Positions 42,842 to 51,850 of a DNA stretch of 64,000 nt are shown in pieces. How positions within the stretch are numbered: the first letter of the stretch is position 1; each line of letters starts with the position of its first letter. The notes under the pieces were generated by a model. That model did no database searches and was not told the origin of the DNA. It saw only the letters and a program-made list of their open reading frames with translations. The position numbers were made by a program, and so were the translations under genes. This DNA comes from Natrinema pellirubrum DSM 15624 (GTDB lineage: Archaea > Halobacteriota > Halobacteria > Halobacteriales > Natrialbaceae): positions 2,728,001 through 2,792,000 of the forward strand of contig NC_019962.1 of the NCBI RefSeq assembly GCF_000230735.2, in the 5' to 3' direction.

Positions 42842-45373
42842 GTGGAGCTGATAATCACCGAGAAGGACAACGCGGCCCGCCGGATCGCCGACATCCTCTC
42901 CGGTGGGACCTACGACTCGAGCCGGGAGAACGGCGTCAACGTCTACGAGTGGGGCGGCAAGCGCTGCGTGGGGCTGTCGGGCCACGTCGTCGGCGTCGAC
43001 TTCCCGTCGGAGTACTCGGACTGGCGCGACGTCGAGCCCGTCGAGCTGATCGATGCCGACGTCGAGAAGACGGCGACGAAGGAGAACATCGTCGCGACGC
43101 TGCGGCTGTTGACCCGTCGCGCGGAGCGCGTGACGATCGCGACCGACTACGACCGCGAGGGCGAACTGATCGGCAAGGAGGCCTACGATATCGTCCGGGA
43201 GGTTGACGAGGACGTTCCCATTCGTCGGGTGCGGTTCTCCTCGATCACCGAAAACGAGGTCCAGAACGCGTTCGACGAGCCCGACGACCTCGACTTCGAT
43301 CTGGCGGCCGCCGGCGAGGCCCGCCAGATCATCGACCTGATCTGGGGGGCCGCGCTCACGCGCTTTCTCTCCCTGTCGGCGGGCCAATTGGGCGACGACT
43401 TCATCTCCGTCGGCCGGGTCCAGTCGCCGACGCTGAAACTGATCGTCGACCGCGAGCGCGAGATCGAGGCGTTCGATCCCGAGGACTACTGGGAACTCTT
43501 CGCGGACTTACGAAAGAGCGAGGCGCAACGCGCCTCGGAGACGTCGAGCGGTGAGGAACCGCGAGACGACGACACGAGCTTCGAGTCCCAGTACTTCTAC
43601 CGCGACGAGGACGGCAACGAGGCCGAGCGCGTCTGGGAGGAGGAAACTGCGGACGAGGTCTACGAGACGCTCGCCGATCGCGAGAGCGCGACCGTCGTCG
43701 ACGTCAACCGCCGGACCCGAACCGACACGCCCCCGGAGCCGTTCAACACCACCCAGTTCATCCGGGCGGCCGGTGCCATCGGCTACTCGGCCAAGCGCGC
43801 GATGTCGATCGCCGAGGACCTCTACACTGCCGGCTACATCACGTACCCGCGGACCGACAACACCGTCTACCCCGACGACCTCGACCCCGAGGAACTGTTA
43901 GACGAGTTCACCGGGCACTCGACGCTGGGCGACTCGGCCGAGTCGCTGCTCGAGGCCGACGAGATCACCCCGACGGAGGGCGACGAGGAGACGACCGACC
44001 ACCCCCCCATCCATCCGACGGGCGAGATCCCGAGCCGCGGCGACGTCTCCGACGACGAGTGGGAGATCTTCGAACTCGTCGTCCGGCGGTTCTACGCGAC
44101 CGTCGCCGACGCCGCCGAGTGGGAACACCTCAAGGTCGTCGCCGACGTCGACGACTACCGGCTCAAGGCCAACGGCAAGCGGCTGGTCGAGCCCGGCTAC
44201 CACGACGTCTATCCGTACTTCTCGACGACGGAGAACTTCGTCCCCGACGTCGACGAGGGCGAGGAACTGGCGCTCTCCGACGTCGAACTCGAGGCCAAAC
44301 AGACCCAGCCGCCCCGGAGATACGGCCAGTCCCGGCTCATTGAGACCATGGAGGGAATGGGGATCGGGACAAAAAGCACGAGACACAATACTCTGGAAAA
44401 ATTATATGACCGCGGCTATATCGAGAGCGATCCGCCGCGCCCGACCAAGCTCGCGATGGCCGTCGTCGACGCCGCCGAGAACTACGCCGACCGCGTCGTC
44501 AGCGAGGAGATGACCGCCCAACTCGAGGCCGACATGGACGCCATCGCCAACGGCGAGGCGACGCTCGACGACGTGACCGACGAGTCCCGGGAAATGCTCG
44601 AGGAGATCTTCGAGAACCTCGCCGAGTCGCGCGAGGAGATCGGCGACCACCTCCGGAAGTCGCTGAAAGACGACAAGCGACTCGGCCCCTGTCCGGAGTG
44701 TGGCGAAGACCTGCTCGTCCGCCGGAGCCGCCACGGCTCGTACTTCATCGGCTGTGACGGCTATCCCGACTGCGAGAACACCCTGCCGCTGCCCTCGACG
44801 GGCAAGCCGCTGATCCTCGAGGACGAGTGCGAGGACCACGGGCTCAACGAGGTCAAGATGCTCGCGGGCCGGCAGACGTTCGTTCACGGCTGTCCGCTCT
44901 GTAAGGCCGAGGACGCCGGCGAAGGGCCGGTGCTGGGTGAGTGTCCCGACTGCGGTGCGGAACACGGGGGGGAGCTGGCGATCAAAACCCTCCAGAACGG
45001 CTCCCGGCTCGTCGGCTGTACCCGCTATCCGGACTGCGAGTACTCGTTGCCGCTGCCCCGCCGCGGCGAGATCGAGGTCACCGACGAGTACTGCGACGAC
45101 CACGACCTGCCAGAACTCGTCGTCCACAGCGGCGACGACCCTTGGGAGTTGGGCTGTCCGATCTGTAATTACCAGGAGTTCCAGGCCCGCGAGAGCGACT
45201 CCGGCTCCGACCTCGAGTCGCTGGACGGCGTCGGCGCCAAGACCGTCGAGAAACTCGCCGACGCAGGGATCGAGGACCTCGAGGATCTAACTGAGGCCGA
45301 TCCCGACGCCGTTGCGGACGACGTCGAGGGAGTCAGTGCGGATCGCATCCGGAGCTGGCAGGCGAAGGCCTGA
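42842..45373 (+). CDS. topA: DNA topoisomerase I (type IA)
   Basis: An 843-aa enzyme relaxing negative supercoils. The Toprim domain (MELIITEKDNAARRIADIL, then ATDYDREGE about 102-109) is intact, and the nucleophile is Tyr335 in YITYPRTDN. The GTKSTRHNTLEKL block (about 511-523) is conserved. The C-terminus carries three zinc-ribbon-like C4 units (CPECGEDLL..CDGYPDC, and two more) and a helix-hairpin-helix tail (LDGVGAKTVEKL). The start is GTG 42842. An AT-rich codon patch lies at 44369-44408 within the conserved block. Confidence 0.95.
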   Translation: MELIITEKDNAARRIADILSGGTYDSSRENGVNVYEWGGKRCVGLSGHVVGVDFPSEYSDWRDVEPVELIDADVEKTATKENIVATLRLLTRRAERVTIATDYDREGELIGKEAYDIVREVDEDVPIRRVRFSSITENEVQNAFDEPDDLDFDLAAAGEARQIIDLIWGAALTRFLSLSAGQLGDDFISVGRVQSPTLKLIVDREREIEAFDPEDYWELFADLRKSEAQRASETSSGEEPRDDDTSFESQYFYRDEDGNEAERVWEEETADEVYETLADRESATVVDVNRRTRTDTPPEPFNTTQFIRAAGAIGYSAKRAMSIAEDLYTAGYITYPRTDNTVYPDDLDPEELLDEFTGHSTLGDSAESLLEADEITPTEGDEETTDHPPIHPTGEIPSRGDVSDDEWEIFELVVRRFYATVADAAEWEHLKVVADVDDYRLKANGKRLVEPGYHDVYPYFSTTENFVPDVDEGEELALSDVELEAKQTQPPRRYGQSRLIETMEGMGIGTKSTRHNTLEKLYDRGYIESDPPRPTKLAMAVVDAAENYADRVVSEEMTAQLEADMDAIANGEATLDDVTDESREMLEEIFENLAESREEIGDHLRKSLKDDKRLGPCPECGEDLLVRRSRHGSYFIGCDGYPDCENTLPLPSTGKPLILEDECEDHGLNEVKMLAGRQTFVHGCPLCKAEDAGEGPVLGECPDCGAEHGGELAIKTLQNGSRLVGCTRYPDCEYSLPLPRRGEIEVTDEYCDDHDLPELVVHSGDDPWELGCPICNYQEFQARESDSGSDLESLDGVGAKTVEKLADAGIEDLEDLTEADPDAVADDVEGVSADRIRSWQAKA

Positions 45374-45472
45374 CCGACCGTTCACGGCTGGCCGTCTAGG
45401 CGATGTCGAACGTCGTCCACGCCCTCGAGCGGCGGGCGTGAGAACAGTCACGGTCGACCTGACAGGGGCCGA

Positions 45473-46093
45473 TCAGGCCGTCGCGGATTCGTTCGTTTCG
45501 GCCCCGGCGTCGTCGCGCTCCTCGAACGATTCGAACGCGTCCTCGACCGCCCGAACGATGTCGTCGCTGGAGCCGACGCCAAGTTTCTCCCACCGTTTCT
45601 CACCCGTGTGGTCGATGACGGTCGTGACCGGGTAGCCGACGATGCCGTAGTTCGCCGCCAGCGACGACGTCGTATCGCGGCCGACGGCCCAGTTTCCGTC
45701 GTGAGTTCGCCACCAGGACCGGAGTTCGTCGTCCGGCATCGAGTCCGCCGACTGGTAGGTAACGGAGAGGACCGTGAGATCATCCCCGTAGTCGTCGACG
45801 AGTCGCGACCGAGCCTCGGCGAGGCGCGGCATCTGGGACTGACACATGCCACAGCCCGTGACGAAGAACTCGGCGACCGTGATCCCGTCGTTTGGAACCG
45901 TCACGGTCCCGCCGTCGCTGCCGCGAGCGTCGATCGTCTCGACTTCGATCGGCCATTCCGAGCCGTCGTCGCCGTCCGAGTCGGCGGCCGGTTCGTCGGT
46001 CCCGAACGACGGGAGGCCAGCGAGGACAACGCCGGTTCCGCCCGCGAGGACGCCAATACTGCCGACGCCCGCGAGCAGTTCGCGCCGTCTCAT
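45473..46093 (-). CDS. TlpA/ResA-like thioredoxin-fold protein, exported
   Basis: A 206-aa protein with an N-terminal Tat-like signal or anchor (MRRRELLAGVGSIGVLAGGTGVVLA) and a thioredoxin-like domain. The redox site is Cys81-Gly-Met-Cys84 in VTGCGMCQSQMP; the cis-Pro is in YGIVGYPVTTVIDHTG. It probably reduces disulfides or supports cytochrome maturation at the outer face of the membrane. It is convergent with topA. Confidence 0.8.
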   Translation of the reverse strand: MRRRELLAGVGSIGVLAGGTGVVLAGLPSFGTDEPAADSDGDDGSEWPIEVETIDARGSDGGTVTVPNDGITVAEFFVTGCGMCQSQMPRLAEARSRLVDDYGDDLTVLSVTYQSADSMPDDELRSWWRTHDGNWAVGRDTTSSLAANYGIVGYPVTTVIDHTGEKRWEKLGVGSSDDIVRAVEDAFESFEERDDAGAETNESATA

Positions 46094-46270
46094 CGCCGAC
46101 TCACCTCCGCGGCGCGGACGTGCGAGCCGGTGGTGGGGATCGACGGTCGGGTTCGATGGGCCGTCATACGTCCCAGTACGTACGCGAGACTGAAAGAAGA
46201 CACTGGTCCGAACGTCGAACCTGCCGGCGAGAGGACACGAACTAAGGGACCCGCAGTCGTCGGAACGGTC

Positions 46271-46894
46271 GTGAACGACGACCGCGAGCGCTGGAACGAG
46301 CGCTACGAGAAGCGAGACCGCGAACCCCGCGACGATCCGGTGGGAGTCCTCGAGCGCCGGATCGAGACGCTTCCCGACGGTCGCGCGCTGGATGTGGCGA
46401 CCGGCAGTGGGCGAAACGCGCTCTTTCTGGCCGAGCGCGGCTACGACGTCGACGCAGTCGACGTCTCCGACGCGGCCATCGAGACGGCACGCGAGCGGGC
46501 CGACGAGCGCGGTCTCGATGTCGACTGGACCCGGGCCGACCTAGCCGAGTTCGATCCGGAACCGGGCCGATACGACCTGATCGTCGTGAGCTACTTCGCC
46601 GCCCTCGAGTACCTCCCGGATCTCAAGGAGGCGCTCGCGCCCGGCGGCGTCCTCGTCTCCGAACACCACCTCCGCTCGAGCGACCCGGTCGCGGGCCCCT
46701 CGACCGACCGCTATCGGTACCGCTCGAACGACCTGCTGCGGGCGTGTCTCGACCTGACGATCCTCTCGTATACCGAGTGGCGGCGGCCGACCGACGACGG
46801 CGACCCGGTCGCGGTCGCGACGCTCGTCGCGAGACGCTCGAGCGGCGGCAGGCAGTCCTATCCGCGGCTGTCGGACGCGGCGCTCGAGCCGTAA
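46271..46894 (+). CDS. Class I SAM methyltransferase
   Basis: A 207-aa methyltransferase resembling the TehB/tellurite-resistance type: motif I ALDVATGSGRNALFLAERGYDV near residues 38-59, DLIVVSYFAAL as motif IV, and VLVSEHHLRS. GTG 46271 (NDDRERWNERYEKRDREP) is chosen because family members begin with this WNERY block; the upstream frame is non-coding. Substrate unknown. Confidence 0.8.
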   Translation: MNDDRERWNERYEKRDREPRDDPVGVLERRIETLPDGRALDVATGSGRNALFLAERGYDVDAVDVSDAAIETARERADERGLDVDWTRADLAEFDPEPGRYDLIVVSYFAALEYLPDLKEALAPGGVLVSEHHLRSSDPVAGPSTDRYRYRSNDLLRACLDLTILSYTEWRRPTDDGDPVAVATLVARRSSGGRQSYPRLSDAALEP

Positions 46895-47004
46895 TACTCT
46901 GGAACTGATCCGTGCGGTCCCGACAGTCCCACTGACGATCGGTCCCCGCCACGGGCGGTTCGTCGTGTTTTTCACGCCGCGGCTCCCACCCGAACCCGAT
47001 AGCC

Positions 47005-47685
47005 GTGATCGAACTCGTCGTGACGGGACTGGCCGGCGTGGTCTTCGGGCTCGCGCTCGCGGCCCCGCCGGGACCGATGAACGCGATCATCGCCGAGGAG
47101 AGCGTCGTCCGCGGCTGGCCCGCCGGCTTCCGGGCCGGGCTCGGTGCCATGCTGGCCGACGCGGTCTTTTTCGGCCTCACGCTCGCAGGGTTCGTCGCCG
47201 TGATCGACCGCGTGTCGATCGTCCGACCCGCGCTCTATCTCGCCGGCGGCGTCCTCATGCTGTACTTCGCGGTCGGTGCGATCCGGGACGCCCGGACCGC
47301 GAGTTCGTTTACCGACGCCGACCGGGGCGTCTCGAGGGGGTTCCACAAGACGTTCGTCCTCTCGCTGACCAACCCCTACCAGATCGGCTTCTGGCTCACC
47401 GTCGGCGTCGGCCTGCTCGAACCCGGGACGCTCGACGTGCTGGCGTACGTGCCGGCCGTCGGGGAGCTGCTCGAGGGGGCCCTCGTCGTCCGGACCGGCT
47501 CACCCGCGCTCTTGCTCGGCTTTTTCGGCGGGATCGGTTGCTGGATCGTGGGCTACCCGGCGGCACTGGTCGGGGCCGGACGACGCGTCGACACGTTTGC
47601 CCCCCTCGTCGCGGCGGGCAGCGCCGTCGTCCTCGCGGGGTTCGGACTCGCCTTCCTGGGATTGGGAACGGTACAGTTCGTCTGA
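47005..47685 (+). CDS. LysE family amino-acid exporter-like protein
   Basis: A 226-aa membrane protein with about six helices. The family motif GLALAAPPGPMNAIIAEESVVRGW is at residues 14-37 and SLTNPYQIGFWLTVG near residue 120. LysE/RhtB relatives export amino acids; the substrate here is unknown. The start is GTG 47005. It is not adjacent to a LysG-type regulator. Confidence 0.8.
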   Translation: MIELVVTGLAGVVFGLALAAPPGPMNAIIAEESVVRGWPAGFRAGLGAMLADAVFFGLTLAGFVAVIDRVSIVRPALYLAGGVLMLYFAVGAIRDARTASSFTDADRGVSRGFHKTFVLSLTNPYQIGFWLTVGVGLLEPGTLDVLAYVPAVGELLEGALVVRTGSPALLLGFFGGIGCWIVGYPAALVGAGRRVDTFAPLVAAGSAVVLAGFGLAFLGLGTVQFV

Positions 47686-47858
47686 GTCGCGGACGCGACG
47701 AGAAACGGCTCGCAGATGGCGGGGGCTGCGATAGACGGCGATCGAGGGGGCACGTACTATTACCGACAGTCTCGCGACTATGTCTGCAAGAACCCACTGG
47801 TCGACTGGTCGACGCTCCGATACGTGGCCGTCGTTGCGGGGACTGGCGCGCCGACGGC

Positions 47859-48533
47859 TCACTCACCCAGCGCGGCGATCTCGTCCTCGAGCCACTCGCT
47901 GAACCACTTGACGCGTTTCAGGCGTTGGTGGGCGATTCCCTCCGCGGTGTCGCTTTGGACGCGAGAGGCGGCGTCGTAGCCCCGCTCTAAGACGCGCTGG
48001 ACCATCTCGTCACAGTCCATGTGTGTGCGGGCCTCATACCCCATCCGCAACAGCATCAACGCCGTCCCGTTCGCGCCGACCTTGTCGAGCAGGTCGGCCT
48101 CGATGAGACACTGCGTCTCCAAATCGAGGTCCGTCAGGTCGCCCTGATAGGAGTGGTGTTCGATGGCGCGACACACCTGCTGGATGAACGACTCGGGATA
48201 GTCCGCACGCGACTCGAGGAACTCCCGGGCGACCCGGGCCCCGGCCTCGGCGTGGAGTTCCTGATCGGTCTCGAGTTTGGCCACGTCGTGAAAGAGGGCG
48301 GCGACGCGAGTGACGTCGACGTCGGCACCCTCCTCCTCGGCGATCTCGGTCGCGAGATCGACCACGTTGAGGATGTGGTTGTGTCGGTACTCGGCGGAGT
48401 GCCACGGGTACCAGCGCATGCGGCCGCCCTCCTCTTCCTTCTCGACACTGGCCGCGAGATACTCGAAGACGAACCCTTTCATCTCCTCGAGTTCGGCGTC
48501 GGACACCCGCGTCTCCTTTATTTCGACGCCCAC
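47859..48533 (-). CDS. HD-domain phosphohydrolase-like protein
   Basis: A 224-aa HD-superfamily protein. The metal ligands appear as YRHNHILNVV (His about 53), the HD pair at 82-83 in ALFHDVAKLE, and further His in IEHHSYQGDL. Members hydrolyse nucleotides or phosphomonoesters; the substrate cannot be told. It is monocistronic and convergent with lysE, with a 173-bp gap holding no supported gene. Confidence 0.8.
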   Translation of the reverse strand: MGVEIKETRVSDAELEEMKGFVFEYLAASVEKEEEGGRMRWYPWHSAEYRHNHILNVVDLATEIAEEEGADVDVTRVAALFHDVAKLETDQELHAEAGARVAREFLESRADYPESFIQQVCRAIEHHSYQGDLTDLDLETQCLIEADLLDKVGANGTALMLLRMGYEARTHMDCDEMVQRVLERGYDAASRVQSDTAEGIAHQRLKRVKWFSEWLEDEIAALGE

Positions 48534-48755
48534 GATAGATCCCTCCGCAGTAGACGAACGATAGTCATTGACTGAATGTTCGGTCGTTTCGCTCTTTAGC
48601 CTTTGGTTCGTGACGGTTTCGCCCGCTCGTGACAGTCACGAGTCGAACAGCGTCCCCGATCGACGGGACAGACTCCCGGCGAAATCCCGACGCTCCGTCG
48701 ACGATTCCCACGATCTTCCGTTAAAGTCAAACCGCGGGCTCGGGAAGTAGGGGGT

Positions 48756-49172
48756 ATGAGCAGCGAACAGGAAGCGGAGTCGATTCGGTGTCTCGTCGCC
48801 AAAGTCGGCCTCGACGGTCACGATCGCGGCGCACACGTCATCGCGCGCGCGTTCCGGGATGCCGGCTTCGAGGTCATCTACTCCGGGCTCCACAAAGCGC
48901 CCGACGAAATCGTCCAGGCAGCGGTCCAAGAGGACGTCGACGTCCTCGGCATCTCCATCCTCTCGGGGGCCCACGACACGCTCGTCCCGAAGATCATGGA
49001 CGGCCTCGAGGAGTACGGTGCGGCCGAGGACACGCTCGTGCTGGCCGGCGGCGTCATTCCCGAGGAGGACCGCGACGAACTCAGAGAACAGGGTGTCGCA
49101 GCCATCTTCGGCCCCGGAACCTCCGTCGAAGAGACGATCGAGTTCGTCCGCGAGAACGCGCCCCAGCGATGA
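48756..49172 (+). CDS. Methylmalonyl-CoA mutase B12-binding subunit
   Basis: A 138-aa cobalamin-binding protein. The base-off signature D-x-H-x-x-G is LDGHDRGAHV near residues 20-29, followed by a typical Rossmann fold (GISILSGAHDTLV, LAGGVIPEED, IFGPGTSVEE). It binds the cofactor of methylmalonyl-CoA mutase as a separate small subunit, as in other archaea; the large subunit is not in the window. It overlaps the MeaB gene by 4 bp. Confidence 0.9.
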   Translation: MSSEQEAESIRCLVAKVGLDGHDRGAHVIARAFRDAGFEVIYSGLHKAPDEIVQAAVQEDVDVLGISILSGAHDTLVPKIMDGLEEYGAAEDTLVLAGGVIPEEDRDELREQGVAAIFGPGTSVEETIEFVRENAPQR

Positions 49173-50263
49173 CCATGGACGCCGACGACCGGTCGCTCCT
49201 CGAGGACCTGCTCGCGGGGGAACACCGTGCGCTCGCCCGCGTGATCTCGAAGATCGAGAACCGGGCACCGGGCTATCGCGACCTCGTCTCGGAGCTGTAT
49301 GCCCACACCGGGAACGCGGACGTGATCGGGATCACCGGCTCGCCGGGCGCGGGTAAGTCGACGCTGGTCGACAAGCTCGCCGAGACCTACCGCGATCGGG
49401 GCGAGACGGTCGGCGTCATCGCGATCGACCCGTCCTCACCCTTTACCGGCGGGGCGGTACTCGGCGACCGCATCCGGATGGCCTCCACGGTGGGCGACAT
49501 GGACGTCTTCGTCCGCTCGATGAGTGCCCGAGGAACCCTCGGGGGACTCTCGACCGCCACCGCGGACGCCGTCAAGGCCATGGACGCCTTCGGCAAGGAC
49601 AAGATCATCATCGAAACCGTCGGTGCCGGACAGAACGAGATCGACATCGTCCGAACCGCAGACACCGTCGCCGTCCTCGTCCCACCTGGCTCGGGCGACG
49701 ACATCCAGACGCTGAAAGCGGGCATCCTCGAGATCGCCGACGTGTTCGTCGTCAACAAGGCCGACCGCGACGGCGCGGATCGGACGGTACAAGAACTCCG
49801 CGATATGGTTCAACTCGGCGACGGGAGCGGCCACGAGGGCGGTGGCCACCACAGCCAGGAGATCATCGACGCCCACGACGACTGGGACGGAGAGGCCGAC
49901 GACGCCGACGAGACCGACACGGGCTGGACGCCGCCGATCGTCGAGACCGTCGCCATCCACGGCACCGGCGTCGACGAGTTCATCGACGAACTCGCGGCCC
50001 ATCGGGACTACCTCGTTGCCTCCGGCGAACACGCCGAGCAGGTACGTACCCGCTACGCCGAGGAGATCCGCACCCTGTTGCGCGAAGACGTCCACGCCAT
50101 GCTCGAGACCGAACTCGAGGCCGCCGGGGGAATCGACGGCCTCGCGGAAGACGTCCGGCAGGGCGAGACCGATCCCTACTCGATCGCGACCGACGTTCTC
50201 GAGCCCGTCGCGACCTGCCTCGAGAACCTCGAGACCGGGTCGGACGGATCGGGCACGGAGTGA
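49169..50263 (+). CDS. meaB: MeaB-type GTPase, methylmalonyl-CoA mutase chaperone
   Basis: A 364-aa G3E-family GTPase that protects and reloads methylmalonyl-CoA mutase with B12. Walker A is ITGSPGAGKST (about residues 53-63), the switch region is SMSARGTLGGLS, ETVGAGQNE is the Walker-B region, and NKAD gives base specificity (about 196). An acidic His-rich insert (HEGGGHHSQE) separates the G domain from the C-terminal dimerisation helices. ATG 49169 overlaps the stop of the B12-binding gene. Confidence 0.92.
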   Translation: MTMDADDRSLLEDLLAGEHRALARVISKIENRAPGYRDLVSELYAHTGNADVIGITGSPGAGKSTLVDKLAETYRDRGETVGVIAIDPSSPFTGGAVLGDRIRMASTVGDMDVFVRSMSARGTLGGLSTATADAVKAMDAFGKDKIIIETVGAGQNEIDIVRTADTVAVLVPPGSGDDIQTLKAGILEIADVFVVNKADRDGADRTVQELRDMVQLGDGSGHEGGGHHSQEIIDAHDDWDGEADDADETDTGWTPPIVETVAIHGTGVDEFIDELAAHRDYLVASGEHAEQVRTRYAEEIRTLLREDVHAMLETELEAAGGIDGLAEDVRQGETDPYSIATDVLEPVATCLENLETGSDGSGTE

Positions 50264-50402
50264 GCCGGCCGGCACCGACGCGGCGTCGCTCGAGTCTTCG
50301 ACCCACCGGCGAAACCGCCGTCTCCGCCGGCCGTGACCGGGACCCTAGCAGAAACCGTTCCCGAACCGGAGACCTAAGTTCGTTGGCAACTTACGGCAGC
50401 GT

Positions 50403-51341
50403 ATGAAAGCCCGAACAGTCCTCGGTGCAGCCCTCGGAACCGTCGGTGGAGCCGTTCTCGGTAACCGCCTCCTGAAGCGGCGCGCTGGCGACCTCGAGAA
50501 CCCGCTCGTCGGCATCGAACGGACGTATCGCTGGCGCGGAATCGAGACGCAGTATACGGTCGCCGGCGACCCCAACGCCCCCGACATGTTGCTTCTCCAC
50601 GGGGTCTACGCGGGCGCGAGCAGCCACGAGTTCGAGCCGATCGTCGACCGGCTGGCGGAGGATTACCACGTCTACGCGGTCGACCTGCCCGGCTTCGGCC
50701 GCTCGGAACGACCGCCGCTGGTCTACTCCGCGACGCTGTACGCGGAGTTCGTCCGCGATTTCGCAAGCGACGTGACCGACGAGCCGATCGTCGTCGCCTC
50801 CTCGCTGTCGGGCTCCTTCGCCGTCGAGGCCGCCGACGAGACCGACTTCGAACGCCTCGTGTTGATCTGTCCGACCGGCGAAACGGCCGACGAACGGCCG
50901 TGGGTCCGCACCCTCCTGCGGACGCCGATCGTCGGCACGACGCTGTACAACCTGCTCGCGAGCAAGCCCTCGATCCGCCACTTCTACGACCGCGACGGCT
51001 ACTACGACGCCGATCGCATCGATGCCGACGAGGTCCAGTACGCCTGGGAGAGCGCCCACCAGCCCGGGTCGCGTTATGCCCCAGCCTCCTTCGCCGCCGG
51101 CACCCTCGATCCCGACTTCGACCTCGCGACGGAGCTGGCCGCCCTCGAGACCCCGATCACGCTCGTCTGGGGCCGCGACGCCGAGTTGGTCCCGCTGCGT
51201 GACGGGCGGAATCTGGCGGCGGCCGCGGATCTCGATCTGGTCGTCATCGACTACGCGACCCAACTACCCCACGCCGAACACCCCGACGAGTTCGTCGAAT
51301 ACCTGTCCGCGGAGCTTCCGCGGGCCGACGCCGGCGACTGA
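50403..51341 (+). CDS. Alpha/beta hydrolase
   Basis: A 312-aa hydrolase. The oxyanion segment is LLHGVYAGASSHEF, the nucleophile elbow VASSLSGSF (Ser about 139), the acid in LVWGRDAELVP, and the His in LPHAEHPDEF. The short N-terminal hydrophobic stretch (TVLGAALGTVGGAVLG) may attach it to the membrane. Substrate unknown. It is convergent with the interrupted DUF502 gene, one base apart. Confidence 0.82.
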   Translation: MKARTVLGAALGTVGGAVLGNRLLKRRAGDLENPLVGIERTYRWRGIETQYTVAGDPNAPDMLLLHGVYAGASSHEFEPIVDRLAEDYHVYAVDLPGFGRSERPPLVYSATLYAEFVRDFASDVTDEPIVVASSLSGSFAVEAADETDFERLVLICPTGETADERPWVRTLLRTPIVGTTLYNLLASKPSIRHFYDRDGYYDADRIDADEVQYAWESAHQPGSRYAPASFAAGTLDPDFDLATELAALETPITLVWGRDAELVPLRDGRNLAAAADLDLVVIDYATQLPHAEHPDEFVEYLSAELPRADAGD

Positions 51342-51342
51342 G

Positions 51343-51705
51343 TCAGCGTTCGACGCGCTCGAGTAGCTGCGGCGACACCCCCTCCGGTGCCCGCTCGTCG
51401 CCCATCCCGGTCGTTACGATCAGGCGCATCCCGCGGCGGACGCTCATATCGGTCTCGTGGACCTGGTCCTCGGGGAGCAAGAGGAGCCGGCCGGCGGTCG
51501 GGTTCGGACTGTTCGGCAGAAAGACGTTGTAGACGTCACTGCCGGCGATCGCCTCGGCCTCCCGGGGTCCCTCACCGGTGACGAGCCCGATCATGTAGAC
51601 GCCCTCGCGGGGGTACTCGACCAACACGACGCTCTCGTAGCTGGTCTTGCGCTCGACGAGCGAGTCGGCGACCTGCCGGACGCTGCCGTAGATCGTACTG
51701 ACCAG
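51343..51705 (-). pseudogene. DUF502 gene, 3' part (interrupted by TnpB element)
   Basis: About 120 codons encoding the soluble C-terminal part of a DUF502 membrane protein: LVSTIYGSVRQVADSL, VVLVEYPREGVYMIGLVTGE, NVFLPNSPNPTAGRLLLLPEDQV and a final LLERVER. The N-terminal part is at 53264-53557, and the two join in frame (VVP to LVST) once the 1558-bp insertion is removed, giving 218 aa, the normal size. It has no own start near the junction and is probably not made as a functional protein. Confidence 0.85.
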
Positions 51706-51850
51706 TGACATCCTCCCCGCCGTGAACGGCGGGGCTTCCCACACGGTGGGAATCCGGCTTGGCAGGTTTCAGTCCGAGTACGCCGAGAGCGTCATCTGCG
51801 AGGATTTCTCGCTCGTCTCCCGGTGGACTGTGGCGCTGTCACAGGCGCTC
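51706..51850 (-). ncRNA. Predicted omega (reRNA) guide scaffold
   Basis: TnpB systems process an RNA from the 3' end of tnpB through the right end into the flank. Here the two hairpins between 51715 and 51752 would form the scaffold, and the first bases of the DUF502 3' part (from 51705 downward, CTGGTCAGTACGATCTACGG) would be the guide. The upstream limit, inside the end of tnpB, is approximate. Confidence 0.4.
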
